Assembly (NCBI GenBank): GCA_963717195.1
Contig: CAVQVR010000021.1
Location: forward strand, 682,001 to 746,000
Source of the DNA: JACDAE01 sp963717195
GTDB taxonomy: Bacteria > Chloroflexota > Ktedonobacteria > Ktedonobacterales > Ktedonobacteraceae
Length of the DNA stretch: 64,000 nucleotides
Direction: 5' to 3'
This document shows, piece after piece, positions 8,732-18,173 of this stretch. The notes under the pieces were generated by a model, which saw only the letters and a program-made list of their open reading frames with translations, was not told the DNA's origin and made no database searches. The position numbers and the translations under genes were made by a program. Each line of letters starts with the position of its first letter. Positions within the stretch are counted from its first letter, which is position 1.

Positions 8732-9769
8732 ATGGTTTTGTATCGAGAGAACGCGAAGGGCCAGCGCAATAGATGCCCGACCCTCCCTGTTTGCCAACGA
8801 GCAGTCAAAGCACCACCTGCCCAGGTAATTCTACTTGCACTCTTCCTTTGCTTCGGTCTCCTGGCTGCCTGTACAACGACACCTTCACAGCAAAGTACTA
8901 AAGCCACTCCAGGTCCCTCAACAATTCCCAAAAATGTAACATCCACCACAACAATAGTGCCAACCATCCGTCCAACACCAACCCACTTGATACCTCAGCG
9001 CTACACGACACGCCTTTTACTTCAAGGCGGAAACAGGCCCGATGACCTGGCATTTGACAGGCAAGGACATCTGTTATTTAGTAATCCCCATAACGGAACA
9101 GTCAACCGTCTTAATGCCAATGCATCAGTTACTACTCTGTTAAGTGGTATTAACGCGCCCGAGGGTCTGGTTGTCCTTTCCGATGGAACGCTGGTGATTG
9201 CGGAACAGGGATTGAACCGCATCCTTATTCTGGCACCGGGTGCGCTTTCACCCCGCGTACTACGACAGTTGCCGGGGGTGCCCAGCACAGCCAATTGTAA
9301 AGATGGAGTTGATGGGATCGCCTTTGATGCAACAACAAATACACTCATCATCCCTGATAGTCCTATTGGGGAAGTCTACCGCTTAAGTCTGGACGGCAAA
9401 ACCCTCACCTTACTGGCATCAGGTATTGTACGCCCGGTGGGGGCTGCGGTTGACGCAAAGGGTACTATCTATGTCACTGATGAATGTGGGGGTGCGCTAT
9501 GGAAAATTACACCCGGTGGCCAGAAAACGCGCATAGGAGGTTTTGGGATGCTGGACGATGTGGCAATTGACAATGATGGCACTATCCTTGTCACCGACCT
9601 TGACCCCGCTATTCATGCTCTGATCCGCTTCAATCCAGCGGCGGGAACACGCACAACATTGGCAAGTAAGAGCTATATTGAACCCCAGGGTCTGGTTCTA
9701 GACCAGCAAGGCAACATCTATGTCTCAGATGATTTTGCCGATATTATCGTTGAGTACATGCCAGCATGA
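8732..9769 (+). CDS. Lipoprotein with NHL/SMP-30-like beta-propeller
   Basis: A 345-residue protein. Residues 30-47 form a lipoprotein signal with lipobox LLAAC, so Cys47 should be lipidated and the protein anchored on the outer face of the cytoplasmic membrane. A Thr/Pro-rich linker follows, then repeats of the form PDDLAFDRQGHLLFSN, PEGLVVLSDGTLVIAEQG, VGAAVDAKGTIYVTDE, LDDVAIDNDGTILVTD and PQGLVLDQQGNIYVSD. These are blades of a six-bladed propeller as in NHL, SMP-30 or virginiamycin lyase-like proteins. The ligand or reaction cannot be told from sequence. The start has GAAGGAATACGCGGC upstream and lies 16 bases after the XdhC-like gene. Confidence 0.8.
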   Translation: MVLYRENAKGQRNRCPTLPVCQRAVKAPPAQVILLALFLCFGLLAACTTTPSQQSTKATPGPSTIPKNVTSTTTIVPTIRPTPTHLIPQRYTTRLLLQGGNRPDDLAFDRQGHLLFSNPHNGTVNRLNANASVTTLLSGINAPEGLVVLSDGTLVIAEQGLNRILILAPGALSPRVLRQLPGVPSTANCKDGVDGIAFDATTNTLIIPDSPIGEVYRLSLDGKTLTLLASGIVRPVGAAVDAKGTIYVTDECGGALWKITPGGQKTRIGGFGMLDDVAIDNDGTILVTDLDPAIHALIRFNPAAGTRTTLASKSYIEPQGLVLDQQGNIYVSDDFADIIVEYMPA

Positions 9770-9935
9770 AGTCTTTGTTCTCTGCCCTGCATACAACAAT
9801 TACAAAAGAGTGAACGGTACTCTCGTACAATATCAGAGAAAGGGAAGGATAGATCTAACAATGAACCATCCTTCCCTGCTCTGCATAGTCCTAACAAGCT
9901 TTCTATTCTACCTGTTGGGAGGAGGCATTTCAGGG

Positions 9936-10283
9936 CTACTTCTTATCGACGGGGTAACAATTTCTGGAATAATGGAGGGTATAATGTTGGCAGAGATTGT
10001 AGCGATAGCTGTAGCAATCATCAAAGTCGAAACTGACGTGAGGTCGTGTGCACTCATGGCTGAGAGTATGTGTATAACAGCCATTTCTGGTAAAGCTAAT
10101 ATCTGGGCGTGTTTCGTTAGTATGAATTTGGTCATGTCCCTGACCACCGAACACACCTTCCAGTTCGGCATCCGTCAGTTCCAACTCACCAACAGGATTT
10201 TCCGGCAGTAGAGCACGCTCTTCGTCACTGAGACTCTGGCGATAAAATTCATCCTTCCACGCACGAACGATGTTGCTATTCAT
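9936..10283 (-). CDS. Type 2 lanthipeptide (mersacidin/lichenicidin-like) precursor, orphan
   Basis: A 115-residue precursor-type peptide. Residues 1-47 look like a class II lanthipeptide leader: RAWKDEFYRQSLSDEERALL, then PENPVGELELTDAELEGVFGG ending in a double glycine. The remaining 68 residues hold five Cys and many Thr and Ser, the substrates for lanthionine formation. The core is longer than usual and rich in His and Tyr. The ATG at 10283 is chosen because AAAGGAAATACTC precedes it; an upstream in-frame GTG is weaker. No LanM synthetase, protease or immunity gene lies nearby. The nearest candidate exporter is the C39-ABC protein at 58053-60647. Whether it is modified at all is inference. 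Confidence 0.72.
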   Translation of the reverse strand: MNSNIVRAWKDEFYRQSLSDEERALLPENPVGELELTDAELEGVFGGQGHDQIHTNETRPDISFTRNGCYTHTLSHECTRPHVSFDFDDCYSYRYNLCQHYTLHYSRNCYPVDKK

Positions 10284-10452
10284 GAGTATTTCCTTTCTCT
10301 TCACAGAACACTTCTACGTTAGAAGATGCTAATACTATTTTTTCATCGCTATCAGCACGACAAACCCTTTATAGCATCTTACACTTCCATATTACACGTC
10401 CTTCCAAATGAAAAACATCGATATAATCGTGATATGGATAATAGATGTAAAA

Positions 10453-13134
10453 TTAGAGGTTGCGCCTTACCCATTCTGAAAAGATCGGAGTTGCCAGCCG
10501 ATATATTTCATCGTGACATAATAATATGTCACGCTTCAGCAATTTTTGTAGTGTGTGGCGTGTTGTGATCTCATCCAGGCCGCTTTGTTGCTGGACCTGA
10601 GTAGAAGTTGCCTCTTGTAGCGACTGGAAGGCAAACAGGCAGAGGCGCTGCTCAGTATCGGTACGCTCCCAGAGATCTTTGAAATAGTTGTCGCCCCATT
10701 TCTTAAATACCTCCTCCTGTGCGATCTTCACATCATGGCATGTTGCCTGTTCGCGTTCGCTAGCATTGAGATTTAACACGATTATCGAGCAGAACGCCTG
10801 CAGAAGAAATGGGTGGCAACCAGTCACATGTAAGATCTCAGCGATGACTTCTTTGCCAAAAATATGCTCACCAGGAAATTCAGAAGTGGGATTTACAATC
10901 AACTGACGTGCCTCTGTAGTATGTAGAAAACTTACCTGCAGCGTTTCAACATTCACAAAATAGCCTGCCCAGTTCTGTCCCATCTCGCTCATCGTTTTCA
11001 CACCACTAAATAACAAAGCCAGGCGAGGACGATTTTGAATCACGCTACGGAACCAATCAAGCAGAGATTTCAGATCGATATGCCCTCTCTGACCGGCCTC
11101 CTCAAGTTTCTCAAATTCATCGAAGGCGAGCAAAAGGATACGATTTTCCCGCTCAAGTAACTGTTCCACATCTCGCATCCAACGATTAAAGCGATGATAT
11201 GCTACGGCCTCGTTCTCGCGCTGGTCCTCGCGCAATTGCTCATACTCCAGGCGTTTGACGAGCATCCCTTTTGTACTGAGTTGATCATAAACGCCCTCTG
11301 CGATGGCCGCCAGCAAGGCAGCCACACTGGAAGCTATTCCCGTACTTTGCAGATCGTAGAAGACGGAGAGATAGCGCGATCCCAGCAGGCCAGGCAATTG
11401 TTTGAGAATACTGCTCTTGCCCATTCTGCGCTCCCCGGTCAAGAAAAAGGTAGGGCGGCGGCTTCTGCCAAGGGCTTCACTCAACTGTTGCGCGACATCA
11501 TCGCGACCGACAAACAGGGGTTTATGCAATTCAAGTGCCAGTCCAGGTGTATAAGGATTATCGATATGCCCGAAGTTCCCAGGCCCATTTTCGATATTAT
11601 TCAGTTCGTGCCTGCTGATCGCCTGCCATTTCTGCACAATCTCTTCCAGGCGACGATTGAGCGTGGCATCTCTAAAAGTAGTTGCAGGGTGTATTTTCTT
11701 CAAATTTACCAGCATACTTTCAAGTGCATTTTGACGGCCATGCATATCCATGCGTAGATAGTAGCTGGCGGCATCCCGGCTAGCATCCTCTAGATAACTG
11801 AACAACTTGGCGAGCATAGGATCAAGTAAGCGGATCTCCTGTGGCAATATGATTAAAAGACGTTGATGAGCCCGGCTGATGTCGCGCAGACTTTCACGCA
11901 TATGTAAATCAAAGAGGGCCATTTCCAGTACCGCTGCCTGGGCTGCACTTCTCTGCTGAGGACGTTCATGAATAATAAAGTCGATCTCCTCAAGTGTCGC
12001 TTCCTTATCTTGCTCAGCAGCGAGCAGCAACATCTTTTTGACGTAAGGAAGAGGCAAAAAAACGCATTCATCGCAATGGAGAGCGCTATGACGCAAATAG
12101 AACAGCACACGCAAGGGATCTTTCTGACAGTAGAAATAGGTTCTGATCATCGCAAGTGAACTAAGTGGATAAAGAGGGAGGCGATAATAGCCAGGGACAT
12201 AACTCAGTAAAAAGAAGATGCCGATGATCGTCCCTTCGGTCCATCCAGCGTTTATACCACTCAGCAGGCTTGAACCGGACATTCCGGCATCGCCTGCCTG
12301 TATACCTACCGCAGAACCAAATGCACCTGCAACCATGATACCAAGCCTGGCTGCCACATTCACTATTTCTACATATCTCGCGTGTCCTCCTCGTAACAGG
12401 CTACCTCGTAACGGGATGCTCATCACATTCAGAATGAGCACCGCACTGCATCCTCCTCCAATGAACCCCACCATGCTTCCTACAACATTGCCGGAATTTT
12501 GTAGCGGTGGCCCTCCTAACCTACCCAGTAGCAGACCAGACCAGTAGGAACCAAGTGTACCAAAGATGACACCCGCCAGCATCCCAACAAAGATACCGAA
12601 AATGATGCCGACAGTCGTCTGCATTAAACCACTACGCCGGATCGAACCGATGTTATTAAATGTTAATCCAAGCAGCAGGCCGAACGAGAGGCCATAGATG
12701 ATGCCAGCAGTTGTGCCATCAGTAATGTAAATAACAATGCTATTAGCAAGTGTCGATGCTATGCCAAGAGAAATACCATAGGGGATACTAAAAAGTCCCC
12801 CCAATAGACCTACAATGACGCAACTGGCCACGGCTCCCCATAATGCATCCCATACAAACAGTATGGCCACCGGTTCCAGCATGATATTTCCATGAAAGTG
12901 ATAACTCGCATAGATGTTAGAATTCAGGACTAAAAGGCTTACGCGTATGAACAATGCCAGCGGAAAAGAAAAGACGAACATTGGCAAGAGCAACCGTGCC
13001 ATCAACGATACACGTCTGGAAAGCTTCCTGGTCTCAAAATCATTTTTGAAACCTGCTGGTTGAAAAAAGCTGCGCAAAAGCCAGATTGTTGGCTCATCGA
13101 ACCAGGCATAGCGTATTTGTCTCCAGCGTTTCAT
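10453..13134 (-). CDS. Polytopic membrane protein fused to AAA-type ATPase and winged helix
   Basis: An 893-residue protein. About the first 330 residues hold roughly eight to ten hydrophobic segments, Gly/Ile-rich between residues 110 and 320. A helical linker follows, then an AAA/STAND-type ATPase with FVGRDDVAQQL at the entry, Walker A GERRMGKSS (about 562-570) and Walker B LLLAFDEFEKL (about 665-675). The C-terminal part resembles a winged helix (STQVQQQSGLDEITTRHTL). The architecture suggests a membrane-bound ATP-dependent switch. Its ATG overlaps the stop of the upstream HTH-ATPase gene by four bases (ATGA), so the two are translationally coupled and probably act together. No specific function is known to me. 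Confidence 0.7.
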   Translation of the reverse strand: MKRWRQIRYAWFDEPTIWLLRSFFQPAGFKNDFETRKLSRRVSLMARLLLPMFVFSFPLALFIRVSLLVLNSNIYASYHFHGNIMLEPVAILFVWDALWGAVASCVIVGLLGGLFSIPYGISLGIASTLANSIVIYITDGTTAGIIYGLSFGLLLGLTFNNIGSIRRSGLMQTTVGIIFGIFVGMLAGVIFGTLGSYWSGLLLGRLGGPPLQNSGNVVGSMVGFIGGGCSAVLILNVMSIPLRGSLLRGGHARYVEIVNVAARLGIMVAGAFGSAVGIQAGDAGMSGSSLLSGINAGWTEGTIIGIFFLLSYVPGYYRLPLYPLSSLAMIRTYFYCQKDPLRVLFYLRHSALHCDECVFLPLPYVKKMLLLAAEQDKEATLEEIDFIIHERPQQRSAAQAAVLEMALFDLHMRESLRDISRAHQRLLIILPQEIRLLDPMLAKLFSYLEDASRDAASYYLRMDMHGRQNALESMLVNLKKIHPATTFRDATLNRRLEEIVQKWQAISRHELNNIENGPGNFGHIDNPYTPGLALELHKPLFVGRDDVAQQLSEALGRSRRPTFFLTGERRMGKSSILKQLPGLLGSRYLSVFYDLQSTGIASSVAALLAAIAEGVYDQLSTKGMLVKRLEYEQLREDQRENEAVAYHRFNRWMRDVEQLLERENRILLLAFDEFEKLEEAGQRGHIDLKSLLDWFRSVIQNRPRLALLFSGVKTMSEMGQNWAGYFVNVETLQVSFLHTTEARQLIVNPTSEFPGEHIFGKEVIAEILHVTGCHPFLLQAFCSIIVLNLNASEREQATCHDVKIAQEEVFKKWGDNYFKDLWERTDTEQRLCLFAFQSLQEATSTQVQQQSGLDEITTRHTLQKLLKRDILLCHDEIYRLATPIFSEWVRRNL

Positions 13135-14249
13135 CTCATCACTACTCCTCGATACACATCTTCCAAGCGCTGTTCAAATTTCTGCCAGTATCCAGGGTCC
13201 TGGCTGGATTGCCCTCTATCCGCCAGGAGCATCTTGCCAACCAGTTGCAGACGGAGAGGCGGCCACTCCTGCTCACTCTCCTCTCCATATTTCCACATAC
13301 ACTGGTATTCTTGCTCTGTAAAATTTGCTTGCTTCCCTTTCGCCTGAATAAATTCACGCGTTTCGTGAATATCAAAGGGCTCAAGCACCAACGGCTCAAA
13401 TATATTAAAAAAACCGCTCGTTTCAACATCTTTTCCAACAATAGTACTCAATGGACTACGGCTGACCGCAACCAGAACCAGATCGAATTTCTGCGTCATT
13501 GCACGCAGGGCTCGAAAAAAGTCGAGCGTAAATTTCTCTCTATTGCCAAAACCTTCAAATTCATCGATACAAAGAACGGGGACAATACTCTTCGCCTTCA
13601 ACATCTTAAGACCCTTTTCGAGGGCAATTAAGCCTTGATGGGCCTTAGAGGAGGGCAAAGCGAATTCTTCGAGCACCTCGGACACAAATCCATTAACGGT
13701 GCTACAGCTGGGCATCGTTGCATCCAGATATTTAACAGAAAAACGGTTGCCAAGCTCTGCCTTTGCAACATATTGCAGATATTGAACAAGCCAGCTTTTT
13801 CCACTTCTGCGGGGACCGACAATAGAAGTTGAAGCCTTGCGATAAGCACGGCTAACCAGAATATCACGCTCACTTTTACGGCCATATAACTCTTCTGGTC
13901 CTGGCAATGGCTCATTAAATAAAAAAACCGGACCTTGACGAGCAGGCGAGATTGCATCAGAATGTGGATTCTCCAGTACATGCGAGGGATCAACAGAAAT
14001 TTCCTGCTCTCCCTGCAGCCGATCATCTACATCTTCCTGCAAAAGCCCAAATTCCTGAATACTTTTGCCATAGAGGGTACTTAACCTTCTGCGAAAATAA
14101 CGGCTGGGAAATGTAACACCACTTTCCCAACGACTGATAGTAACACCAGTCGTGCCGATTTTTTCAGCCAGTTCCTCCTGGGTCCATCCCTGGCTTTCGC
14201 GCATATTGCGCAACAAATACTTGGGAGTAGCTTCTTCCGGTTTCTTCAC
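13131..14249 (-). CDS. HTH (XRE) protein with AAA ATPase domain, coupled to the membrane ATPase
   Basis: A 372-residue protein: a Cro/CI helix-turn-helix near the N terminus (MRESQGWTQEELAEKIGTTG) followed by an ATPase domain with YGRKSERDILVSRA, Walker A GPRRSGKSW (about residue 145) and Walker B VPVLCIDEFEGF (about 228). It likely binds DNA and ATP. Start: the GTG at 14249 is preferred because TTCAGGAGAAAG lies at good spacing; an in-frame GTG at 14270 lacks such a site. Its stop overlaps the start of the next gene by four bases. Both ATPases share the same style (small P-loop entry, IDEFE or FDEFE Walker B), suggesting a hetero-oligomeric pair. A signalling or defence role is inference. 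Confidence 0.72.
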   Translation of the reverse strand: MKKPEEATPKYLLRNMRESQGWTQEELAEKIGTTGVTISRWESGVTFPSRYFRRRLSTLYGKSIQEFGLLQEDVDDRLQGEQEISVDPSHVLENPHSDAISPARQGPVFLFNEPLPGPEELYGRKSERDILVSRAYRKASTSIVGPRRSGKSWLVQYLQYVAKAELGNRFSVKYLDATMPSCSTVNGFVSEVLEEFALPSSKAHQGLIALEKGLKMLKAKSIVPVLCIDEFEGFGNREKFTLDFFRALRAMTQKFDLVLVAVSRSPLSTIVGKDVETSGFFNIFEPLVLEPFDIHETREFIQAKGKQANFTEQEYQCMWKYGEESEQEWPPLRLQLVGKMLLADRGQSSQDPGYWQKFEQRLEDVYRGVVMR

Positions 14250-14436
14250 GCGTGGCTTTCTCCTGAACACACTACAGACTGAACCAAGATGACAAAGAGA
14301 TGATAATAATGATATTTTAACATCCTCGTCCCTTCATGTACACTTATCGTTAACCGTCCATATTACAAACGTTTCATGTGCATTCTCTAGTAAAAAAGTA
14401 TGCTACAAAAAAAGGTACAGATATTGGTTCATAATT

Positions 14437-15387
14437 ATGAATGCTCCGGGTAATCCCTTTCCACAATTGAAATTATTGGCGGCACGAGCAAAGGGTTCTC
14501 GTCTCACTATTCTCCTTACAGGTAGTACTACTGTCTACACGTCGAGTATGACTAACCCTCTTTCCAATACCAGAATTATGCACGTGGATACCGGTAAACA
14601 AGGTATTCTTGAGATCGTTATGTGGGATCGCATCATCAACGATCTCCCGTGCCGCATTATCACACTGCCCACATTAGGCCATATTGCCCCCAACCCATCC
14701 CTGACTCAGACATGTATAGACGCGATTAAAGCCTGCATCACTCCCATCCATTGCATATGGTTCGTCGCTCGACTCAACGAAACAAGACTTAGCCATGATG
14801 AACAAAATGTCATACAGTGGATCACTACTATCCTTGGTGAACATGCATGGAACTACGCTATTCTTGTGCTTACCCACTCAAATACCATAAAAGATGCCTG
14901 GAAACGGGCTGACATAATGAAAAAACGTTCAGAAAACATTCGTGCCAAAATCTCAGAATATACGGGCTGGGATATCGCTACGAATATTACTTCTGTACCA
15001 GTTACTGCATTAGATGACATTATTCTCAACGGTAAAAAGTGGCTACCCGAATTCTATCAACAGATTATGCGGCATAGTAATCTCAGCGGATTTACCGTAT
15101 CTTCCAGTGCAAATCCTTCTTCAAAGAATATTTCTGCTGCCGAAAAAGATCCGTCAGGGGAAATAAGTTACCAGCAGCAAGAGGTTGTGCAGCCTCAGGA
15201 AAACAAACTTTCTCAGCGCTCACTCTCGTTGACCTGGTGCTACCTTTCAAGTGCGCTCGTGGGCACCGTGTGTATGGGATTGTGGGGGCTAAATGGTTTT
15301 CTCATCGGCCTGGCCGGGAACTTCACATTGTGGATGCTTCTTAGATGGTTGCGAATTATCAAACATTTTGATAATTCGTTGGTTTAA
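14437..15387 (+). CDS. AIG1/Toc34-like G protein with degenerate nucleotide site and C-terminal membrane anchor
   Basis: A 316-residue protein. The block from IDAIKACI through RLSHDEQNVIQWITTILGEHAWNYAILVLTHSN strongly resembles the AIG1/IMAP/Toc34 GTPase fold. The nucleotide motifs are eroded: where a P-loop GxxxxGKS should be there is LLTGSTTVYTSSM without the Lys, the DTPG motif reads LPTLG, and the TxxD-type base-recognition motif reads LTHSN. The C-terminal 60 residues contain two hydrophobic segments, so it is probably membrane-anchored, as in IMAP and Toc proteins. It is divergent from the coupled ATPase genes across a 187-base gap, so a shared role is possible. I read it as a likely pseudo-GTPase. 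Confidence 0.6.
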   Translation: MNAPGNPFPQLKLLAARAKGSRLTILLTGSTTVYTSSMTNPLSNTRIMHVDTGKQGILEIVMWDRIINDLPCRIITLPTLGHIAPNPSLTQTCIDAIKACITPIHCIWFVARLNETRLSHDEQNVIQWITTILGEHAWNYAILVLTHSNTIKDAWKRADIMKKRSENIRAKISEYTGWDIATNITSVPVTALDDIILNGKKWLPEFYQQIMRHSNLSGFTVSSSANPSSKNISAAEKDPSGEISYQQQEVVQPQENKLSQRSLSLTWCYLSSALVGTVCMGLWGLNGFLIGLAGNFTLWMLLRWLRIIKHFDNSLV

Positions 15388-15403
15388 CTCCTGTACTCCT
15401 GTA

Positions 15404-15724
15404 CTATTCTTCGTCAGGCAACTGAATATAAATCGCGTCATCCTCTACCCTTACCGGGTAAGTAAGCACATCCTGCCGGGCAGGACCACGCACGACTTTA
15501 CCTGTACGTACATCAAACTGCGCAGCATGCCAGGGACAGGTCAGCACATACCCTGCAAGCTCGCCCTCGTTGAGTGGACCGCTGATATGAGTGCAGTTGT
15601 CAGTAAATGCATATACAGTGCCTTCGACTCTCGCAAGGCAGACGAGCTCGCCATCAACTTCGACGGGCAAGAGCTCGCCATCCTCCAGTTCACTGGATTC
15701 CGCTGCTTTGATAAAATCCGTCAT
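15404..15724 (-). CDS. Rieske-type [2Fe-2S] ferredoxin
   Basis: A 106-residue protein with the Rieske ligands CTH (about residues 43-45) and CPWH (about 63-66), which bind a [2Fe-2S] cluster through two Cys and two His. It lacks a membrane anchor and resembles the small soluble Rieske proteins seen as electron carriers of dioxygenases or at the ends of suf operons. Its ATG abuts the stop of the SDR gene with no gap, so it is the last gene of the suf transcription unit. It is a plausible client or electron donor connected with the cluster assembly genes upstream. Confidence 0.88.
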   Translation of the reverse strand: MTDFIKAAESSELEDGELLPVEVDGELVCLARVEGTVYAFTDNCTHISGPLNEGELAGYVLTCPWHAAQFDVRTGKVVRGPARQDVLTYPVRVEDDAIYIQLPDEE

Positions 15725-16465
15725 CTATGCTCTCTTATTACCTATAACCGGCAGCGTTACGCCGTTCACTCCATCACTGGCAGAAGATACCAGAAATATG
15801 GCAGCCTCAGAAAGTGCTTCCAGGCCAACCCATTTTGTGCTCAGTTCTTCGTCAGAAGGTTTCATACTTTCCAGGTTTGATTGCGTGATGAGCAGTCCAG
15901 GACCGATTGCGTTAACATAAATACCAGACTTCTGTCCTTCTTTTGCGAAGGTTCTTGTGAGTGCATCAACCCCAGCTTTGGCGCTGTTGTAGGCTGCCAT
16001 CATTGGACCCGAACTCTCGACGCCGCCTGCGCGGCTAAAATTAAGGATCTTGCCTGAGCCCTGGCTGCTCATTACAGACCAGACCGCTCGCGTGCATAGA
16101 AATGTTGTCAGCAAATTGTTATTCAGCTCGCTCTGCCAATCAGTAAAGCTGAGTTCGGCAGAGGGACCATATTTAGTAAGGCCGCCCGCGAGGTTGACCA
16201 GGATGTCGATGCGTTCATATGCTCCAAGTGCTTCATCGATCAGCGTTTTGGCTCCCTCTTCGGTGGTCAGATCGGCGGCAACCGGTAGAACCATAGGTGC
16301 CCCACCATCCCGCAATTCCTGAGCTCGCGCTTTGATGCGTTCTTCGTTGCGTGCGCTGATAACAAGATCGGCTCCCTCGCGGGCAAACGCCTGCGCGAGA
16401 GCAAAGCCTGCCTGACCGGGAAAACTGACGCCAGTGATAATTGCGGCCTTCCCCTTTAGACGCAT
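15725..16465 (-). CDS. Short-chain dehydrogenase/reductase
   Basis: A 246-residue SDR with the cofactor motif TGVSFPGQAGFALA near the N terminus, the NLAGG motif (NNAG equivalent) and the YNSAKAG catalytic Tyr-x-x-x-Lys. It should bind NAD(P)(H) and oxidise or reduce an unknown alcohol or ketone substrate. Its start abuts the sufU stop and its stop abuts the Rieske gene, so it belongs to the suf operon. Placing an SDR in this operon is not standard for cluster assembly; substrate prediction is not possible from sequence. Confidence 0.85.
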   Translation of the reverse strand: MRLKGKAAIITGVSFPGQAGFALAQAFAREGADLVISARNEERIKARAQELRDGGAPMVLPVAADLTTEEGAKTLIDEALGAYERIDILVNLAGGLTKYGPSAELSFTDWQSELNNNLLTTFLCTRAVWSVMSSQGSGKILNFSRAGGVESSGPMMAAYNSAKAGVDALTRTFAKEGQKSGIYVNAIGPGLLITQSNLESMKPSDEELSTKWVGLEALSEAAIFLVSSASDGVNGVTLPVIGNKRA

Positions 16466-16870
16466 TTATTCTTCCTCTTCTTCACTATCAGGTTTCTCAA
16501 GTCCCGCCATTGCGAGACCACGATGGAGCACGCGAAGTGCTAAAAACGCACATTTAGTGCGTGCCGGGCTGATTGGAATCCCCAATACATCCAGTACATC
16601 AGCTTTTCCTAGCGCGACGACTTCCTCTATGGGTTTACCCTCAATCATCTCTGAAAGCATAGATGCCGATGCCTGGCTGATTGCACAGCCGCGTCCCTGG
16701 AAACGTACCTCTTTGACCCGATCCCCCTCAACGATAATATCCATCCCCAGTTGATCACCACACAGGGGATTCGAGTCCTCTGAGTGAACGTCAGGCTGGT
16801 CTAGCTTCCCATAGTTGCGCGGATTGCGATAGTGATCCAGGATATATTCGCGATAATAATCCATTGCCAT
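16466..16870 (-). CDS. sufU: SufU iron-sulfur cluster assembly protein
   Basis: A 134-residue SufU/IscU-type protein. The three conserved Cys are in NPLCGDQ, GRGCAISQ and RTKCAFLA, with the Asp of CGD. As in other SufU proteins of Gram-positive type it probably binds zinc and accepts persulfide sulfur from SufS rather than acting as a true scaffold. It lies 32 bases downstream of sufS in the same operon. The N-terminal YREYILDHYRNPRNYG is a family signature. Confidence 0.93.
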   Translation of the reverse strand: MAMDYYREYILDHYRNPRNYGKLDQPDVHSEDSNPLCGDQLGMDIIVEGDRVKEVRFQGRGCAISQASASMLSEMIEGKPIEEVVALGKADVLDVLGIPISPARTKCAFLALRVLHRGLAMAGLEKPDSEEEEE

Positions 16871-16902
16871 AATTTGAGCCTCCCAGGGGCATCTGGCCCA
16901 TT

Positions 16903-18165
16903 CTAGAACTTGAAAATTTCTTGTGCTTTGCGTAGCCCCTGTACCAGTATATCGATTTCTTCTCTGATTGTATAGACGTAGAAGCTGGCACGTGCCGTTG
17001 CGGCTAATCCGAAACGCTCCATCAATGGCTGAGCGCAGTGATGCCCTGCACGAATAGCGACTCCGACCTCTTGATCCAGAATAGAGGCCAGATCGTGCGG
17101 GTGAATGTCGCCCAACGTGAATGAGATAACGCCTCCGCGTTGATCAGCCTCAGGACCATAAATGGTTATCTCAGGAATCGTCTTTAACTGCTGTAGAGCA
17201 TAACTAGTTATCTCACGCTCGTGCTTCATTACGGATTCCATACCCAGCCCGTTAAGATAGTCAACTGCCGCACCTAGACCAACTGCTTCGGCAATTGCAG
17301 GAGTGCCTGCCTCAAATTTCCATGGCAGATCGGCCCATGTCGAATGGCGCAGGCCGACCTTGCGGATCATATCGCCACCACCCATGAAGGGGGGCATGGC
17401 TTCTAGCAGGTCACGCTTACCATAGAGCACGCCAATCCCAGTTGGTCCCAACATTTTATGCGAACTGAAACACAGAAAATCAACGTCAAGAGCCTGCACA
17501 TCGACTGGAAAGTGTGGAACGCTCTGAGCGGCATCAACCAGCACTATTGCCCCTGCTGCATGCGCCTGGGCAATCATCTCTTGCGCAGGATTGATCGTCC
17601 CTAATACATTTGACATATGCGTGAAGGCGACCAGCTTTGGTTCCTGCTGTAATAGTTGAATGTAGATATCCTGGTTCAACAGGCCATCATCAGTTACGGG
17701 GATAAATTCAAGGCGGGCACCTGTGCGCTCAGCAAGCAATTGCCAGGGCACAAGGTTACTATGATGCTCCATCTCGGTCAGGATAATCAGGTCGCCAGCA
17801 TGAATATGCGCGTTTCCCCAGCTATAAGCAACGAGATTGATGCTCTCAGTCGTATTGCGTGTAAATACTACCTGTTTGCTCTGACGGGCATTGATGAGGC
17901 GGGCAGTTTTTAAGCGTGCCCTGTCCATTGCTGCCGTTGCCTCTTCGCTGATTGCGTACACACCGCGATGAATGTTGGCGTTGTAGGTGCGGTAGTATGT
18001 GTCCATGGCCTCAATTACGGTCACGGGCTTCTGCGAACTTGCTGTACTGTCGAGGTAGACAAGTTGCTTCCCGTGCACCTGGCGCGAGAGGATGGGAAAA
18101 TCTTTGCGTATTTCTTCTGTTGGACGGAGGCGAGCTCCGTCCTTGCGATTATCAGTTATTGTCAT
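16903..18165 (-). CDS. sufS: SufS cysteine desulfurase
   Basis: A 420-residue PLP enzyme that removes sulfur from cysteine and holds it as a persulfide for cluster assembly. The PLP lysine is in SSHKMLGP (about residue 237), and the mobile-loop active-site Cys is in GHHCAQP (about residue 377) with the RAGHHC signature of group II desulfurases. DAAQSVPH carries the Asp that contacts PLP. It sits 8 bases after sufD and is followed by sufU, its usual sulfur acceptor partner in such bacteria. Confidence 0.95.
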   Translation of the reverse strand: MTITDNRKDGARLRPTEEIRKDFPILSRQVHGKQLVYLDSTASSQKPVTVIEAMDTYYRTYNANIHRGVYAISEEATAAMDRARLKTARLINARQSKQVVFTRNTTESINLVAYSWGNAHIHAGDLIILTEMEHHSNLVPWQLLAERTGARLEFIPVTDDGLLNQDIYIQLLQQEPKLVAFTHMSNVLGTINPAQEMIAQAHAAGAIVLVDAAQSVPHFPVDVQALDVDFLCFSSHKMLGPTGIGVLYGKRDLLEAMPPFMGGGDMIRKVGLRHSTWADLPWKFEAGTPAIAEAVGLGAAVDYLNGLGMESVMKHEREITSYALQQLKTIPEITIYGPEADQRGGVISFTLGDIHPHDLASILDQEVGVAIRAGHHCAQPLMERFGLAATARASFYVYTIREEIDILVQGLRKAQEIFKF

Positions 18166-18173
18166 GTTTTCCC

